A stretch of 64,000 nt of DNA from Cryptomeria japonica (GCF_030272615.1 NC_081406.1:141765299-141829298), one strand, 5' to 3'. Shown: positions 1 through 12,620, numbered from the stretch's first letter. Notes: generated from the letters alone by a model not told the origin. A program made the numbers and translations.

Positions 1-2040
1 AATGGAGTCCTAGAGTAGCGCATATGTTGCAAATTGTAGTGCATTGAATGTAAAATTTAGCACATTAGAGCTTTGTTGTAGCTCATTGAAGCTCCAAAGA
101 AGCACATCTACACAAATTTTCAGCGCATCCACAAAATCTATCTCTGCTCTCTATCTTCCTTTCTTTTAGTGCATTAAGTCATCAACATAGCGTGTTGAAG
201 TCATTTAGTAGCGCATATGCTATTTTTATTAGCGCATTTACTACAAAGTTTAGCATATCCATGCTTTGTTTTATTACATCTTCTTATTATGACATAATTT
301 GAAAATCTGAGACTAATCTATATTTCTTTATGTTTCTAGTACCTAATATGCTATAAAAGGTTCAAGATCTGAAATAATACGCTGTCAAAGACCAAATTTA
401 AAAATACTAATGATTCTTGCAGGTTTTTTTTTTCCTTTGGTTAAATTAGGAATCTAATTTAATCAGAAGGTTAATGAACATCATTTCTACTTTGTTTTAT
501 GATAGGCCTATGCTCTCCCCTTAATTGGGTGATCAAAATGCTAGACACACTTTCAAATTTTGCATTAGGATAACAACTTTTAGCATGCCTGCCCTCGCAA
601 GTAACCTATACAACCGGGTGAGAGGGGAACAACTAATGCCAAACATTCCAACCCACTATAATTAAATGTGGATTGTGACTAAAATCACATCCAATGGTAG
701 TTTTCATTGATAACCTTCCCCCAATATCCTTGAGATACGTAAAGCCTTTGTTTAAAAGGTTGAGAAGCCTCTTAAGAGAGTTTATCATTGATGCACCAAA
801 TGGAACCCTTACTATGAACTTTAAGTGTAGGAGCCAAGATGAGTCAATTATCCAAACATTGTAATATCATAGTGCAAGGGTGGGGAAGAATCCACCCCCA
901 AGAAACCTACCATATGGCTCCCAAGAAACGATCCAATTGAGAATCAATTCTCTCTTGTTCAACTTCTGGCAAAAGGCAAAAAAAATAGGTGCACCCTCGG
1001 GTGTGACAAGGTTGTTTGAGCTGAAGGAGTATCAAGATGTGGGCTGTGGTATTATTAATGACCCTTGAGTATAGAAGAGTCTAAATAATGCGTCTTTATT
1101 GTTAAAACTAGTGAAAACAAAGGGGATTTGAAAAGATCATTGAGCATACACTCATTGTTTAGATCATAGGGTGAAATAAATTGAAACTACTATCTTATTA
1201 CTTGCTAATGTATATCGAAACTACTATCTTATTACTTGCTACTATATTTTCAATCATTTTTCAAAAGATCATCCATTAAAAACTCAGATTTTTCACTCAA
1301 AACACATTCAAATTGTCCAAATTTCTAGTCATAGAGTAGTTTAGCGCATTGACAGAAGAAATTAGCACATAAACAGTTTAATAGCACATCCAAGTCTTTT
1401 TTTAGTGCATAGAGGAAACATAGTAGTGTATTAGAGTAATACAATAGCACATCCAATGTCATTAGTAGCACATCAAACAAGTAGAATTTTCAACCTTCAA
1501 CACGATCATAATAGTCAAATTTAGTCCTAGTTTAGCGCATCTATAAGATAATTTAGGGCATTCAGGGGATAGTATAGCGCATAATTAGAACAAAGCAACA
1601 CATTGATCATATATTTTAACGCATTCAATGTCTCTTTTAGTGTATGAACTTGTTAACTATAAAACATCTCAGACAAAGAGCATATTTTAAATTTTCTCAG
1701 AAAACCAAAATCATTTTCAGACACCCTTTTTAGAGTTGATCTTATCTATCATCAAAACATCAGTTTAAACTTGGAAAAATTAGGTTATTGCAAGTACAAT
1801 GATTTCATATAAACTTAGATCAAACAAATTAAGTGTAATTATTGCTCTGATTTTCAACAAAGTTTCATTTATCAGGATATGCCATCCTTTATCACGAAAC
1901 AAAGGTGGAAATCAGATTATCCTAGTCTTATCAATAGGAAGGATCTTTCCTATTTGACTTAGGTATCTCATATTAAATTGGCACTCACAACAAAGATCAA
2001 AAGTTTAAAACAATTTCAATCACTTGCATGCTTGTTTTGA
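1..2040 (+). repeat. Untranslated leader of the Tat-type element with a degenerate TTTAGCGCAT motif array
   Basis: No convincing coding sequence. Variants of TTTAGCGCAT (also AGCACATC, TAGTGCATT) recur every few tens of bases in 1-250 and again in 1330-1650, separated by unrelated AT-rich sequence. It lies directly upstream of the gag remnant at 2055, so it is probably the 5' untranslated leader, possibly with part of a 5' LTR cut by the window edge. I found no clear LTR end or primer-binding site. A 62-codon open frame at 880-1068 has no recognisable features. Confidence 0.5.
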
Positions 2041-2054
2041 TGAGATATCAGTAA

Positions 2055-3064
2055 TTGAAACTTAAAGGAAAGAAGGTAGAAACTCCACCTACCATGGCAG
2101 AAAGAGAGGAAAATCCTTTTCACAAGTATCAAGATACTGAAATAGAGGAGATAACTGATGAACTAATTCAAGAGGCTCAAGAAGACCCCAAATTCCATAA
2201 ATTTATGGAAAAGGTTCTAGAAATTGATCGAGAAAATACTTTCTGACATTGGCAAGTCAAGGTGTTGAACTACCTACTAATCTCAACATAAACAAACTAA
2301 AAGAAGATCCCAAGAAAGAAAAAGTTGAGGCAAGAAATAATGACAATAATCCCTTAAGCACTTTAACCGAACAAATTCAAATCCTTCAACAACAAATTCA
2401 AGACATGCAAAGGGGAACAACCAAAAGATACTCCTTGGAAGACATTTGTCCCTATCCATTTGATCAGAATTTGAGTGTGATACCATTTCTACGAAATTGT
2501 GAAATTCCAAAATATGACAAATACAATGGCAAAACTAACCCACAAGACCATGTAAGGGAATTTTGCACCATGAGTTTGGAATTTGCACACAATGAGACCT
2601 ATTTAATGAGGTTGTTTCCAAGAAGTTTGGGAGGACAAACCATGGAATGACTATCAAAAGTTACAACAGGTATTAGAACATTCAAAGAGTTGGTAAACAA
2701 ATTTGTATCTCAATATTCAGACAACATCCAACATGAGATAACTATGCTTGACTTATGTAGCACAAAATAGAAAATTGGTGGATCATTCCTTACATTCTTA
2801 CAAAGGTGGAGATGATTATTTGCTAGATATTCTCGTCTAGTACCTAAGAGAGAAAAGATGGATATCTTTATTGACAATCTAAATAGCGAGATGAGTTATA
2901 GAACCCAACTGCAATGTCCAAAAAGTTTCAAAAATTTAATTGAAAATGGTCTCAAGATTGAGGAAGCCTTAGGTAAAAGAGGAGTATTGAAATTCTCTAA
3001 AGATGGAACACACTATTCTAATAATTACAACAACAACAATAACAATGACAAATCAAAATTCTAA
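2055..3064 (+). pseudogene. gag: Ty3/gypsy gag remnant (Tat-type element)
   Basis: Decayed capsid (gag) region. The first 63 codons (2055-2246) are in one frame. From 2249 the frame changes and runs to 3064 with stops near 2648, 2768 and 2815. The core contains the plant gypsy gag pattern IPKYDKYNGKTNPQDH, followed by a helical region with ELVNKFVSQY and, after the stops, FIDNLNSEMSYRTQL. A Gln-rich coiled stretch (residues about 35-55 of the second frame) precedes the capsid core. The end is Asn-rich and no CCHC knuckle is visible. Gag would form the virus-like particle in the cytoplasm. At least one stop sits where a Trp codon is expected, suggesting G-to-A decay. Assignment to gypsy gag is supported by the pol that follows on the same strand. 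Confidence 0.8.
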
Positions 3065-3782
3065 CAAGAAACAATAACATTGTTAATGACGGTGTAGTTG
3101 ATGCACATAACGTAAAGCCACATCAACCAATCTTAAACTTATGAGGTACTACATCCAAAATCAATCAAGATAACAACAGATCTAAACTGACACCTGCACC
3201 ATATTGAAGAAAAGTTACACCTTTTGGACAGTCACTCGAATCAACATTCAAAGAGCTCCTTGCAAACAAACTCATAATGTTACCAGATACACGAGATTTC
3301 AATCTGAAAGTCAAACTATCATGATGGAATGATGCACATCATTGTGAGTTCAAGACTTAATAGATGGAAGTGACATAACAATGGAAGGACACAAAAGAAA
3401 TGATGATCACAGAGCATTCAAATATCCTCTTCATAATTATGAAAAGGGAGAACCCTCTTCATCGAACAACAAAAGGAGAAAAGTGAATTACATTATGACA
3501 ATGTCATCAATCACATTTCCATGTTTGACAACCAAGTAAATGTCATCAAAATCAAGGATAAACAAGAATATAGATCGGTAAATATAACCACATGTGGACA
3601 GTCTAAGTTTGTATTGAAAGGAAACACATCTAAAACATCTACTATCGCTTCAAATCAATACAACCTAGTAGATCAATTGCAAAAGACACCAACATAAATA
3701 CCCATACAAGAACTTTTAAAATATCACCTACGCATAAGGATATTCTAGAAAGAGCTCTAGTGACACCATAGTACCAAACAAT
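3065..3782 (+). other. Degenerate gag-protease spacer
   Basis: No sustained frame and no domain recognised. It is A-rich and lies between the gag remnant and the protease of the same element, so it is probably decayed gag C-terminus and linker. Confidence 0.4.
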
Positions 3783-4277
3783 TTGGATGTCGATCAATTC
3801 CAAGCCATGGTGGGGCATTTATCTGCGCCTCACAATCTATCATTTTCCAAGAATGATGACATCTCCTTGAGTCATCCACACAACACTCCCCTTTGTATCA
3901 AGGTTTTAATCTATAAACATCAGGTCAAACACATATTAATAGATGGAGGAGCCAGTGAAAATATTCGTACTTTAAAGCTTATCCATGCATTGGATTTCTT
4001 AGAAAATAATATAGATCCTAAGAGAAAGATAACCATCAAAGCTTATGATGATGAAGAGAGATCTTTAGAAGGATTAGTGGCATTGCTCATCAAAGTGGGA
4101 CCGATTCAGAAAGATACAATATGCCAAGTCTTGGACATAGACTTGTCTTATAACATACTCTTGGGTCGATCTTGGATACATGAAATGCAGGCAGTGCCAT
4201 CTACCTACCACCAATGTTTGAAATTCCCCTACAATGGACAAGAAATCTCAATCTCAACAGATTGTAATCCCTTCTAG
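3783..4277 (+). pseudogene. Retroviral-type aspartic protease domain of the Tat-type pol
   Basis: A 164-codon open stretch containing the protease active-site pattern LIDGGASENI (about residues 52-61), preceded by the beta-strand VKHILIDGG and followed about 70 residues later by the second conserved strand YNILLGRSWIHEM. This is the usual arrangement of the plant gypsy pepsin-like protease that matures Gag-Pol. The catalytic Asp and both Gly are present. The same reading frame continues through the G-patch, reverse transcriptase and both RNase H domains to 7480, so this start is simply the first Met after a stop, not a true protein start. Confidence is high for the domain and low for function, because stops lie on both sides. 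Confidence 0.85.
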
Positions 4278-4673
4278 TACTGCCATAATCTCAAGGAAGT
4301 TCAAGATGTCATTGTACCACACAACTGGGAAGCTCTTGCTTCTACTTCATCATACAGTGAAACCCAACTCAATTATTTATCAATAGATTTTGAGAAAAAT
4401 ATTTAGTTGAAAGATAAGGTCATGGGAGAATATTCTTTTAAACATTCTTTATGTCTATGAAAACTACCAGTTTCACCGAGATCCAATAGACAACCATCGA
4501 CATCTAAACAACAATATTCATAGCCCATCAAACTCTTTGACGATGCATTTGTTAAAGCAGGAACTCTAGATAATGAATTTGATGATAAAGACATCCTACA
4601 CTGGATCTATAAGGATGAATAGGAATCAAAATAAGCAGCTTTAAACATCAAGATACCAACAAAACAATATGGA

Positions 4674-4810
4674 AATGGGTTCAAGATCATGCAAAGGATG
4701 GGATATGAAGGAAAAGGTCTTATCAGCAAACGAAAAGAAGGTATTGTGAAACCAATACAACCTACCTTATCCAATACAATAGACAAGCTAGAAATAGGGT
4801 ACAAAGAAGA
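4674..4810 (+). pseudogene. G-patch domain between protease and reverse transcriptase
   Basis: In frame with the protease and reverse transcriptase. It reads GFKIMQRMGYEGKGLISKRK and then EGIVKPI, matching the G-patch consensus (aromatic/hydrophobic, MG-hydrophobic-x-G-x-GL, then a basic stretch and G-I-x-x-P-I). G-patch modules bind RNA or activate DEAH helicases in host proteins; its job in a retroelement is unknown. The expected GLG motif is reduced to GLI. A stop separates it from the protease. Confidence 0.75.
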
Positions 4811-5559
4811 GATCATAGAAGAAGCCACTCAAAAGGTTTATGAACAAATTCTTAAATTCCAAGCTAGTTTTGAAACAATTTCTAATGAATGGGAATGGGA
4901 TTCACCATCTAAAGAATCTTGTGAAGAGAAGGATGTTGATGTGGTACAATCATATATACCAATACCCTATGAAGGGTAAAGCTCAAGGTCTAGACCATTT
5001 GAATGTGGACTACGACATATCGATGACTCTAGTGAGGATGATCAAATTCAAAACGAGATAGACAATCGCAAGGAGAATAATATCATAGACCTTGACTTTT
5101 CTATCACAAACCATGAAAATATTTCTATTATTACCCTTACTACTTTAGACCTTCACCCACCAGATGATTCCTTACCATCGATACATCCCGAACTCATCAA
5201 CTGGGAACAAACAAAACCACTTAATATACCCATCTTCCAAGATGACAATTCTGTTGTCCATCACCTCTGTTCAGTGGATCTAGAAATATGTTCCACCAAC
5301 AGGTCTCGTAATGAAGCTTTTAACTAGGGGAGTGCCAAGTCTTTTAGCCATAAAAAAAATAAAGCAAAAAATTGATCTAATGGCAAAAACCATGCAATGA
5401 CAGTGTTAGATCATAAAATAGTAAAAAGAAAGGGTGTATCCAATGGTGAAAACCTCTCTGAGGCACTGATGGATGAAAGACTTGACATTTTTCTTGAACA
5501 TTATCAAGAAAGATCATCAATATTGATTGAGCAAACACAATCAATAAATATCGACACAA
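4811..5559 (+). other. Protease-reverse transcriptase linker of the Tat-type pol
   Basis: An acidic linker that stays in the pol frame with several stops (near 4977, 5323 and 5374). I recognise no domain. It is consistent with the long linker of Tat-type Gag-Pol. Confidence 0.45.
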
Positions 5560-6541
5560 CATAAATAACAAAGACTATACATCTAGCTACATCATTAACA
5601 AATAAGGAGAGACCAAAGTTCTTAAAGTTCTTCAAAGAAAAACAAATCAATTTTTCTTGGTGATATGCTGATATGCTAGGGATAGATCTAGATTTAATCA
5701 TGCACCACCTATTCATATCTTCTAAAGCTAAGCTAGTAAAGAAGAAGCTAAAAAAGATGCATCCACATGTAGCACTTCTAGTCAAAGCAATATCAAAAAA
5801 ACTACTAGATGTAGGATTCATTTAGCCGATCGACTATGCAGAATGGATTTCCAACATTGTACCTATATCAAAACTAGGAAAGAGCATTCATATATGCACA
5901 CATTTCAGAGACCTTAATAAAGCTTGTCCAAATGATGACTTTCCTTTACCAAGTATAGATACAATTGTGGACTTAACAATAGGAAATGCCATGTTATCAC
6001 TCATAGATGGTTTCTCAAGTTATAATTAGATCAAAATAGCACATAAAGACCATGACAAAACAACTTTTACATGCTCATGGGGTACCTATTATTGGAATGC
6101 CATGCCTTTCAGATTGAAGAATGTAGGAACAACATATCAATGTGCCATGACCACAATCTTCCATGACATGATGAACACATTCATGGAGGACTATGTAGAT
6201 GACTTACTAGCCAAATCATTTACAAGGGAAGGACATTTAGAGATCCTAGATAAAATCTTTCAGTGATTCAAAAAATTCAATGTACAGCTAAATCTGAAGA
6301 AGTGTGTATTCAAAGTTACATCCGAAAAACTCCTAGGGTATATAGTGTCAACAAAAAACATTGAGGTAGATCTAGAAAAACTACAAGAAATCATGGAGAT
6401 GCCACCTCCTAGAAACATCAACCAATTAAGATTGCTACAAGGAAGGCTGCAATCCATTAGAAGATTCATTGTGCAGCTGATTGACAAATGTCTTCCTTTC
6501 ACTCATTTACTACACAAGAATGTTCCTTTCAGATGGGAGTA
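5560..6541 (+). pseudogene. pol: Ty3/gypsy reverse transcriptase domain (Tat-type)
   Basis: RNA-dependent DNA polymerase that would copy element RNA to cDNA in the particle. In one frame I read the gypsy landmarks in order: MHPHVALLVK, the fingers motif AEWISNIVPISK, FRDLNKACPNDDFPLP, SLIDGFSSYN (first catalytic Asp) and FTCSWGTYYWNAMPF. Then come the catalytic box YVDD at 6192-6203, LNLKKCVF and LLGYIVS. The connection region runs to 6541. Three stops interrupt the domain (about 5662, 5824, 6027) and one more lies after YVDD near 6264. All the usual catalytic Asp residues remain. The frame equals that of the protease, so only substitutions have damaged 3.7 kb of pol up to the second RNase H. 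Confidence 0.92.
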
Positions 6542-7010
6542 AAAATGTGAAGAAGCCTTTGATCAGTTAAAGCAATAATTGATGAATCCCCCTATATTGG
6601 TACTACCAATAACAAAAAAACCACTTCTTTTATACATCTCAGCAACTGAGGTATCCTTGGGAGCTTTGCTAGCATAGGAAGATTCAATAGGCAAATAAAG
6701 GGTTGTTTACTACATCAGTAGAACATTGAGTGGTTATGAACTTAATTACACATTCATTGAAAATGATTGTTTAATTGTAGTATTTTCATCTAAAAAGTTG
6801 AGACACTATATGTTAACCCACACAATCAAGCTTATAGAAAAGATATATCCATTAAAATGTCTACTCAACAAGGCCACTCTAACAGGCAGACTAGAAAAGT
6901 GGGCAATGATATTGAGTGAGTTTGACATTCAATATATGTACAAAAGAGCCATCAAAGGCCAAGAAATAGCAGATCAGTTGGCTAAAGGATCGTTGCAAGA
7001 TAATCATCGA
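6542..7010 (+). pseudogene. RNase H domain I of the Tat-type pol
   Basis: Continuation of pol in the same frame: EEAFDQLKQ linker, KPLLLYISATEVSLGALLA (the position corresponding to the first catalytic Asp reads Ser/Ala), then YYISRTLSGYELNYTFIE, YMLTHTIKLI, and RLEKWAMILSEFDIQY followed by the terminal KGQEIADQLAK. This is the normal gypsy RNase H, which would degrade the RNA strand during cDNA synthesis. Three stops lie in its first third. A second RNase H follows immediately. Confidence 0.85.
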
Positions 7011-7050
7011 ATGCATATTGAATTCTTGGATACAAATGTACTAGCAATTA

Positions 7051-7480
7051 CAACACAAGTGTGGGTACTATACTTTGATAGATCTTACACCCAACATGGA
7101 TTGGGTGCTGGAATCCTATTTGTCACTCCTTAGGGACACATAATCCCTAGGTCTTAGAGGTTGATGTTTCCTTGCACAAACAATATAGCTAAATATGAAG
7201 CACTGGTCACTAGCATCAAAGTAGTAGTGGAATGGAAGATCATAGAGTTGAAAGTCTATGGAGACTCTCAATTGGTCATTAATAAAGTCAATGATGACTA
7301 TCAAGTAAAGGATGACAAGTTGTTGTTGTACAAAATAATGGTGGATGATTTTAAGAAATACTTTGTTGAGATCAAATTTGAACAAATTCCAAGATTGGAC
7401 AACAAAAGCTTCATAGTTGCAATGTCAACCATCACCTCTCTTCTACAAATACTACACAAGAAAAACGTTATGAGTTCCTA
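7051..7480 (+). pseudogene. RNase H domain II (archaeal-like, diagnostic of the Tat lineage)
   Basis: A second, different RNase H fold downstream of the first: VLYFDRSYTQHGLGAGILF (first Asp), NIAKYEALVTSIK (Glu), LKVYGDSQLVINKVN (Asp), then IPRLDNKSF, where the family normally has an ADAL-type Asp that here reads IVAM. The fourth catalytic Asp is therefore lost. Possession of this extra archaeal-like RNase H is an established mark of Tat/Ogre-type Ty3/gypsy elements. Two stops are near 7131 and 7156. The pol frame ends at 7480, and the integrase side continues in a shifted frame. Confidence 0.88.
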
Positions 7481-8866
7481 GTGGAACAATTGTTTTCCCT
7501 TTCCTATGACAATCTTGATTCCCAAGTCGTATGCCACTTGGTTGGTTTTGAATCTTCAACCTATGGAAAGATCTATACCTATCTAAAAGATAATACCCTT
7601 CCACCTTATTTATCCTGGAACCAAAAACAAAACTTTATCCGTCAAGTAGCCCGTTACACCCTAACAACTGATATGCTTTATCGATGAGGTCTTGATGGTA
7701 CTTCCTTAGGTGTCTAGAAAGTGATGAATTTGAAACCGCCTTACAAGAAGTTCATGAAGGTATTTGTGGCACACATTCAAGTGGTCCTACTCTAGCCAAG
7801 AAAATTTTGAGGATATGATACTATAGGCCAAACATGGAAAATTAAACCTATTAATTTGCTAGAAAGTGCTAGAATTGTCAAATCCATGGAAATCTTGTAC
7901 ATGCATCAATACAAGAGTTACAACAATTCACGACATCATGGTCATTCTGTCAGTTGGGACTCGACCTTGTGGGTAAGATCCATCCCTCCTCCTCAAATGG
8001 ACACAAATTCATAATCACAACCATTGAGTATTTCACAAAGTGGATCAAAGTTGTTCCATTAACCACCGTCATCGACAAAAAAATATCCTCCATTTTGATT
8101 TACATTATCTGTCGGTATGACATTCCTAGTTCTATTGTCACTAACAATGGTAGACCCTTCAAGAACCAAGATGTGCAAGAACTTTGTGAAAGATTTCACC
8201 TCCAACATCACTTTTCCACACCTTATTATCCTCAAGGGAATGGCCAAGCAGAAGCTTCAAACGAAACCATTTTGAAAATCCTAAAGAAAACTATGAACGA
8301 TGTTGGTCGTGATTGGCATGTCCAACTAAACCCTGCCTTGTGGGCATATTGAATTAGCATCCGCAACCTACTAGAGCCACACCATATGCACTTGTGTATG
8401 GATTAGAAGACATTTTACCCATTGAGGTCTAGCCAACTTTACTTGGAGTATCATTGAAAGGACTCATCCCAGATGAGGAATACCAAGTATCCAAACTACA
8501 AGAGTTGGAGCTGCTAGATAAATGCTATTAACATGCTTTTAAAGAATATCAACAATAGATGTCCAGAAGCTATAACCACAAGGTGAAGCCAATAATGTTT
8601 CAGGTTGGTGACTTGGTTCTAAAAGAGAATCCCTGCAATCAACAGGATCAAGAAAAGAAGGGAAAATTTGAACCAAACTAGCTAGCTTTGTTTGTCATCA
8701 TATCAACATATGGATTTCTAGCATTTCATCTATCTACACCGAAAGGGGACCTATTTGAAGAGCCTACCAACAACATCCATCTTAATAATTTTTACACCCG
8801 AGTCATCCAGTTCACAGAAAAAGTAAAAATAAATCATAAAAAATAAAAAACGGTGCAATAAAAGCA
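7481..8866 (+). pseudogene. Ty3/gypsy integrase and C-terminal tail (Tat-type)
   Basis: Integrase would insert the cDNA into nuclear DNA. The zinc-binding half keeps HEGICGTHSSG and a decayed CxNC pair near 7860-7880. The core starts at GLDLVGKI (first catalytic Asp, near 7961). The second Asp of the TDNG box has become Asn (IVTNNGRPF, near 8140). Glu is present in GNGQAEASNETIL. The core continues to 8352 before a stop in the frame LNPALWAY. The tail reads YNHKVKPIMFQVGDLVL and then FHLSTPKGDLFEEP up to about 8866. Frameshifts lie near 7480 and between 7690 and 7950, with several stops. The D-to-N change alone would inactivate the enzyme. Confidence 0.88.
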
Positions 8867-8959
8867 AGTAGTGAAAACCTGACAACAGGCGCTATTTGTG
8901 ATAGATCGAGTCTTCCATCTATTGGTGCATATGTTATGCATGTTCTTTTTTCTATTATT
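8867..8959 (+). other. Sequence downstream of the Tat-type pol, cut by a solo LTR
   Basis: Non-coding continuation of the element. It breaks at 8960-8964 (GTCCA) where the solo LTR was inserted and resumes at 10486. Confidence 0.45.
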
Positions 8960-9401
8960 GTCCATGTACATAGGAATTTGGGAAAACATCAAAGCAAATA
9001 GCAAATTAGACTAGCTCAATCACGAAAACTAGACTGCAATGATAAGAAATCCTAAAAACATTCAATAGAGATATGAAAACAAGACATTCAAATCAAATGC
9101 AAACCATTACAAACGTGAATATCTCCTCCATAATTCTCCATTGTCCTTCTTTCTCCTTCAAATTGCTTTGTTTGTGGATCTCACCTACAAATGCAAAGGC
9201 ATAGCATGAAAGCAAGATGAAATGGCAGTGTAAGGATACTAGAAGCGTGATTGATTCTCTGAAAATATGATTAGCTCGATAATGTCATTAATTGATCCCT
9301 TGATTGAAGAAACTCATCCAATTTATAGACAAATTGGAGAGATGACAAGATTAGCATGAAGAGATTTGAAAGGAAATTTCAAATCAAGAATGACAAATAT
9401 G

Positions 9402-9556
9402 ACAAATTATGACAAACTTGACATGCAAAATTGATTGATTGACAAATTATGACAAAATTGACAAGATTGAAATGCAAAATTGATTGATTGACAAATTATG
9501 ACAAATTGACATGCAAGATTGATTGATTATGACAAATTATGACAAATTATGACAAT
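9402..9556. repeat. Degenerate tandem repeat (GACAAATTATGACAAATTG family)
   Basis: Successive variants of GACAAATTATGACAAATT and TGCAAAATTGATTGATT alternate within the solo LTR. The units are imperfect, with periods of roughly 10 and 40-60 bases. Confidence 0.7.
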
Positions 9557-10013
9557 TGAAAATGCCATTCCCATGAAATTAGGAGAAATATTAGAAAAAT
9601 AGGAGAAATAGAAAATTAGGTAAATTAATTAATAATTTTTCATTCATTAATTAATTCACAAAAAGAGGGGGAATTAATTAGCCAATTAAATAAATATTTA
9701 ATTGTGACAAGAAGACTTAGGATAAATAAATAAATTATTTAACCTAGAGGGAAAATGACAAATGAGATTAAATGAACGAATCATAAAACCCTAGAAGATG
9801 AATTAGAAATGCAAGGACGACGATTAGGTCTTGACAAAAGATAATTGATGTAGGTTCAATCATGATTCTGATTGACAAAGGACCAATGTTGATAAACGAT
9901 TAAGATTGGTTGACAAATTGACCAAGATTGACAAAGAGATCAAATTGATAGGCGCCAATTGATGAGGAACAATGACTAATTGATCCAAATCGACATGATT
10001 GAAAAGGACAATG

Positions 10014-10158
10014 ATTGATGATGAATCGATCGCAAAATGACAAGATTGACAAGGACGAGGATCGATGACAAATCGATCGCAAGATGACAAGATTGGCAAG
10101 AGGACAATGATCGATGATGAATCGATTGTAAAATGATGAGATTGACAAGAGGACAAAA
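10014..10158. repeat. Three imperfect tandem units of about 47-49 bp
   Basis: Units start near 10014, 10061 and 10110. Each reads ATCGATGATGAATCGAT-like, then AAAATGACAAGATTG and a purine-rich end (AAGAGGACAA). They lie inside the solo LTR. Confidence 0.65.
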
Positions 10159-10485
10159 CCCTAATTCTATCATCGATTAGGATTGACGATGTCCAAAATG
10201 AAATCGAATTGATGATGTCAAAATATGCCAAATGAGCACGCACATTGATGCGATAGGATAAGATCGACCAAAATCATGACTGAAGATTATTATCGACAAG
10301 ACCAAATTCGAAAGCGAGACAAATGAAGAATGCAGAAGAAGGACTCGATGCTCATAAATGATAAAGACCAAGTGCGCAACATAGAAGAAATGTTAATGCG
10401 ACGCAAAAACCCTAAAATAAGGCAATGCGCAAATGTTAAAGTATGACTCCGCAAGCGTTGACCATTTTTAGATGTCTACAGTCCA

Positions 10486-12620
10486 TATCCATAATAAAAA
10501 GCCTCGTATACACCTCAGGCATTGCAATAACATCTCACCATGGCTTAGTGATCATTGTACCTATCCATAATAAAAGCTTATTTCTGCAGTGGGGGAAAAA
10601 TCCTAAACTCAGTAGAGGTAATCTGCTTTGAGCTTAAAACAATAGACAAACAACAATAAGACAACACATCTAAAACAAGGATCACAAAGAAAATCAATGT
10701 TGAACATAGCTCACAATTTTTTAAACCAACTATCAAATTCAACATCAGGATTGATGATAAAACAAAAACTCAATGGATGATCTATTCTGAATCATAATTT
10801 GATCACTTTGCTAGGAAGATTCAACTTTTGTATCTTGATTTTTGTTATCATATCTCCTAAGCGACTCAAGGATGTCTTGAATTAGAGAAGCAAGGAAAGA
10901 GCATGATATTTTTCTTTGTCTATTGTTTGTGAGTGGATCATTAGTACTATGAAAATTTCTCATAGGACATGATTGGTAACATATCATTGAGGACATTTCG
11001 GATTTGCATAAGAAAGAAGGGTCAACTCTTGTATGTTTTACACAAGCAATACTCAAGTCATCTTGGTTCAATTATACCTCAATGCTTGCATCGCCTTGTA
11101 ATATCAAAATCCATGTAAGTTGTACTAAGGTCATCATGGTTCAATTATACCATTGGTGTTTGTGCTAACTTTCAACAATTTAAAAGCTCAATGATGATAC
11201 AAAGCACAACACAGTTTGGTTGACAGAATGACAACATTGTGTTTCTTAGGTTTGTGTGGCTAAGATAGATTGCATTCATATCATGTCTTGCATAATCATT
11301 CTTAGTCATCTCCATCACATGATTTTACAAGGTTGAAATTTTTTAACATGTTATTATTTCTCTTATTCAGGGATTAAGTACACTTGACATTAACAAAAGG
11401 AATCATCTTTCATATCATTGCATTTAGTCACATTCATTATCATTTTATTTAATTGTATTTCATATAGTAACATGCACTCATACATTTCATTTCATTTAGT
11501 AACATGCATTTATACATATCATTTCATTTAGTAGCATTTGCATTCATTCATTCATCTCATTTAAATACATTTTCACATTAGTGCATTCATTTAAGTAACA
11601 AGAGTGCATTACCATTAGTACATAAACTAAGTGCATTATTACATTTATCATATAAAATTAAGTAGCATGCATCATCATAAAAGCATACAACATCAAAAAT
11701 ATCACCATAATCCATATTCTACATTGCATAATCATTATCATGTTCAAATTTCATCATTGCATTATCATATACATTAACATCATATAGACATCTAACACAT
11801 CTAGAATATTGTGAGATTTTGCCAAGATCAAGAGGCAATGGAAAGAACAAATAAGAGAGAACAAAATAGAATGACAAGAACAAAACTGTATTCTCATCAA
11901 TATGCAAATGATCAACTGGATTCATACAAATACAATGAATATAGGCTTGCTTATATAGGCAAGGCCATATGGATGTATGAGCACACAAATATGACATGTG
12001 GCTCAATGAGAAACAAGGGTAGGTAAGAAATACTAAGGGTAGGTAGGAGAAATAATATAATATTCCACAAGAGGTGGATGACTCACTGAATGTGGAGTGT
12101 AATAGCAAAATAAGACCACAAAAGGTGGAATTTCTCCTACAAGCTCTATCCCTATGTGCACACTTCCCTAAGTGTCTCAAATCCAAACTACGAAGAGATG
12201 CATTATCCTAAGTTAACTTAAGTAAGTGTAATAACATTCAAAATGAATATTTATTTACACCAACAAATATAAATCATATGCATAATTAGGTAAAGCACAT
12301 AGACATCTCATGCATATAGGAATCAAATACATCCACTCATCATAGAAGTAAATCATAAGGACATATCATCCATATAAGACTCACATGCATACATCCATCA
12401 AGTCAAGGAAGCATCACATCATAAAGCATGTAGACAACATATAGATCAATAGTCGCCACTGCATCTCATATAATCTCAAAACTAATCAATGTCAAGTGTA
12501 CAAGGATATCACATCAATAATGAGAGATACATCAGAAATGGTAGGAATCATATAATATCCAAATAAATGTGTATATACATCAAAATTGTACAAAAGGTGT
12601 GGCAAATATGACACAAAGAG
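10486..12620. other. Non-coding spacer, probably 3' part of the Tat-type element
   Basis: No domain is recognised on either strand. Between about 11400 and 11660 there is a degenerate tandem repeat of roughly 33 bases with the core CATTTAGTAACATGCATT. Open frames at 11719-12186 (minus) and 11811-12026 (plus) overlap on opposite strands and show no family features. A polypurine stretch GTGGGGGAAAAA at about 10591-10602 is the only motif resembling an element end. Confidence 0.4.

Larger units (their letters stand above)
8965..10480 (-). mobile_element. Solo LTR of a Ty3/gypsy (Tat-type) element, minus strand, 1516 bp
   Basis: Read on the minus strand it begins TGTAGACATCTAAAAATGG at 10480 and ends CCTATGTACA at 8965, giving TG...CA ends. 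It is flanked by a perfect 5-bp target duplication GTCCA (8960-8964 and 10481-10485). A TATA-like CTATAAATTGG on the minus strand lies near 9320. No internal element sequence is attached, so two LTRs probably recombined to leave one. It contains two tandem-repeat patches, listed separately. Short open frames inside it on the minus strand (9860-10371) are repeat translations, not genes. Confidence 0.85.

Noticed and set aside
8880-8900. Minus-strand primer-site-like TAGCGCCTGTTGTCAGG next to an LTR
   Set aside because: The LTR ends at 8965 with a GTCCA duplication, so this lies outside it, about 65 bp away, and belongs to the plus-strand element. The resemblance to the tRNA-Asp-type site is probably chance.
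9402-9556. Regularly repeated GACAAATTATGAC units as a CRISPR-like array
   Set aside because: Units and gaps are both repetitive, there are no unique spacers and the context is a plant LTR.
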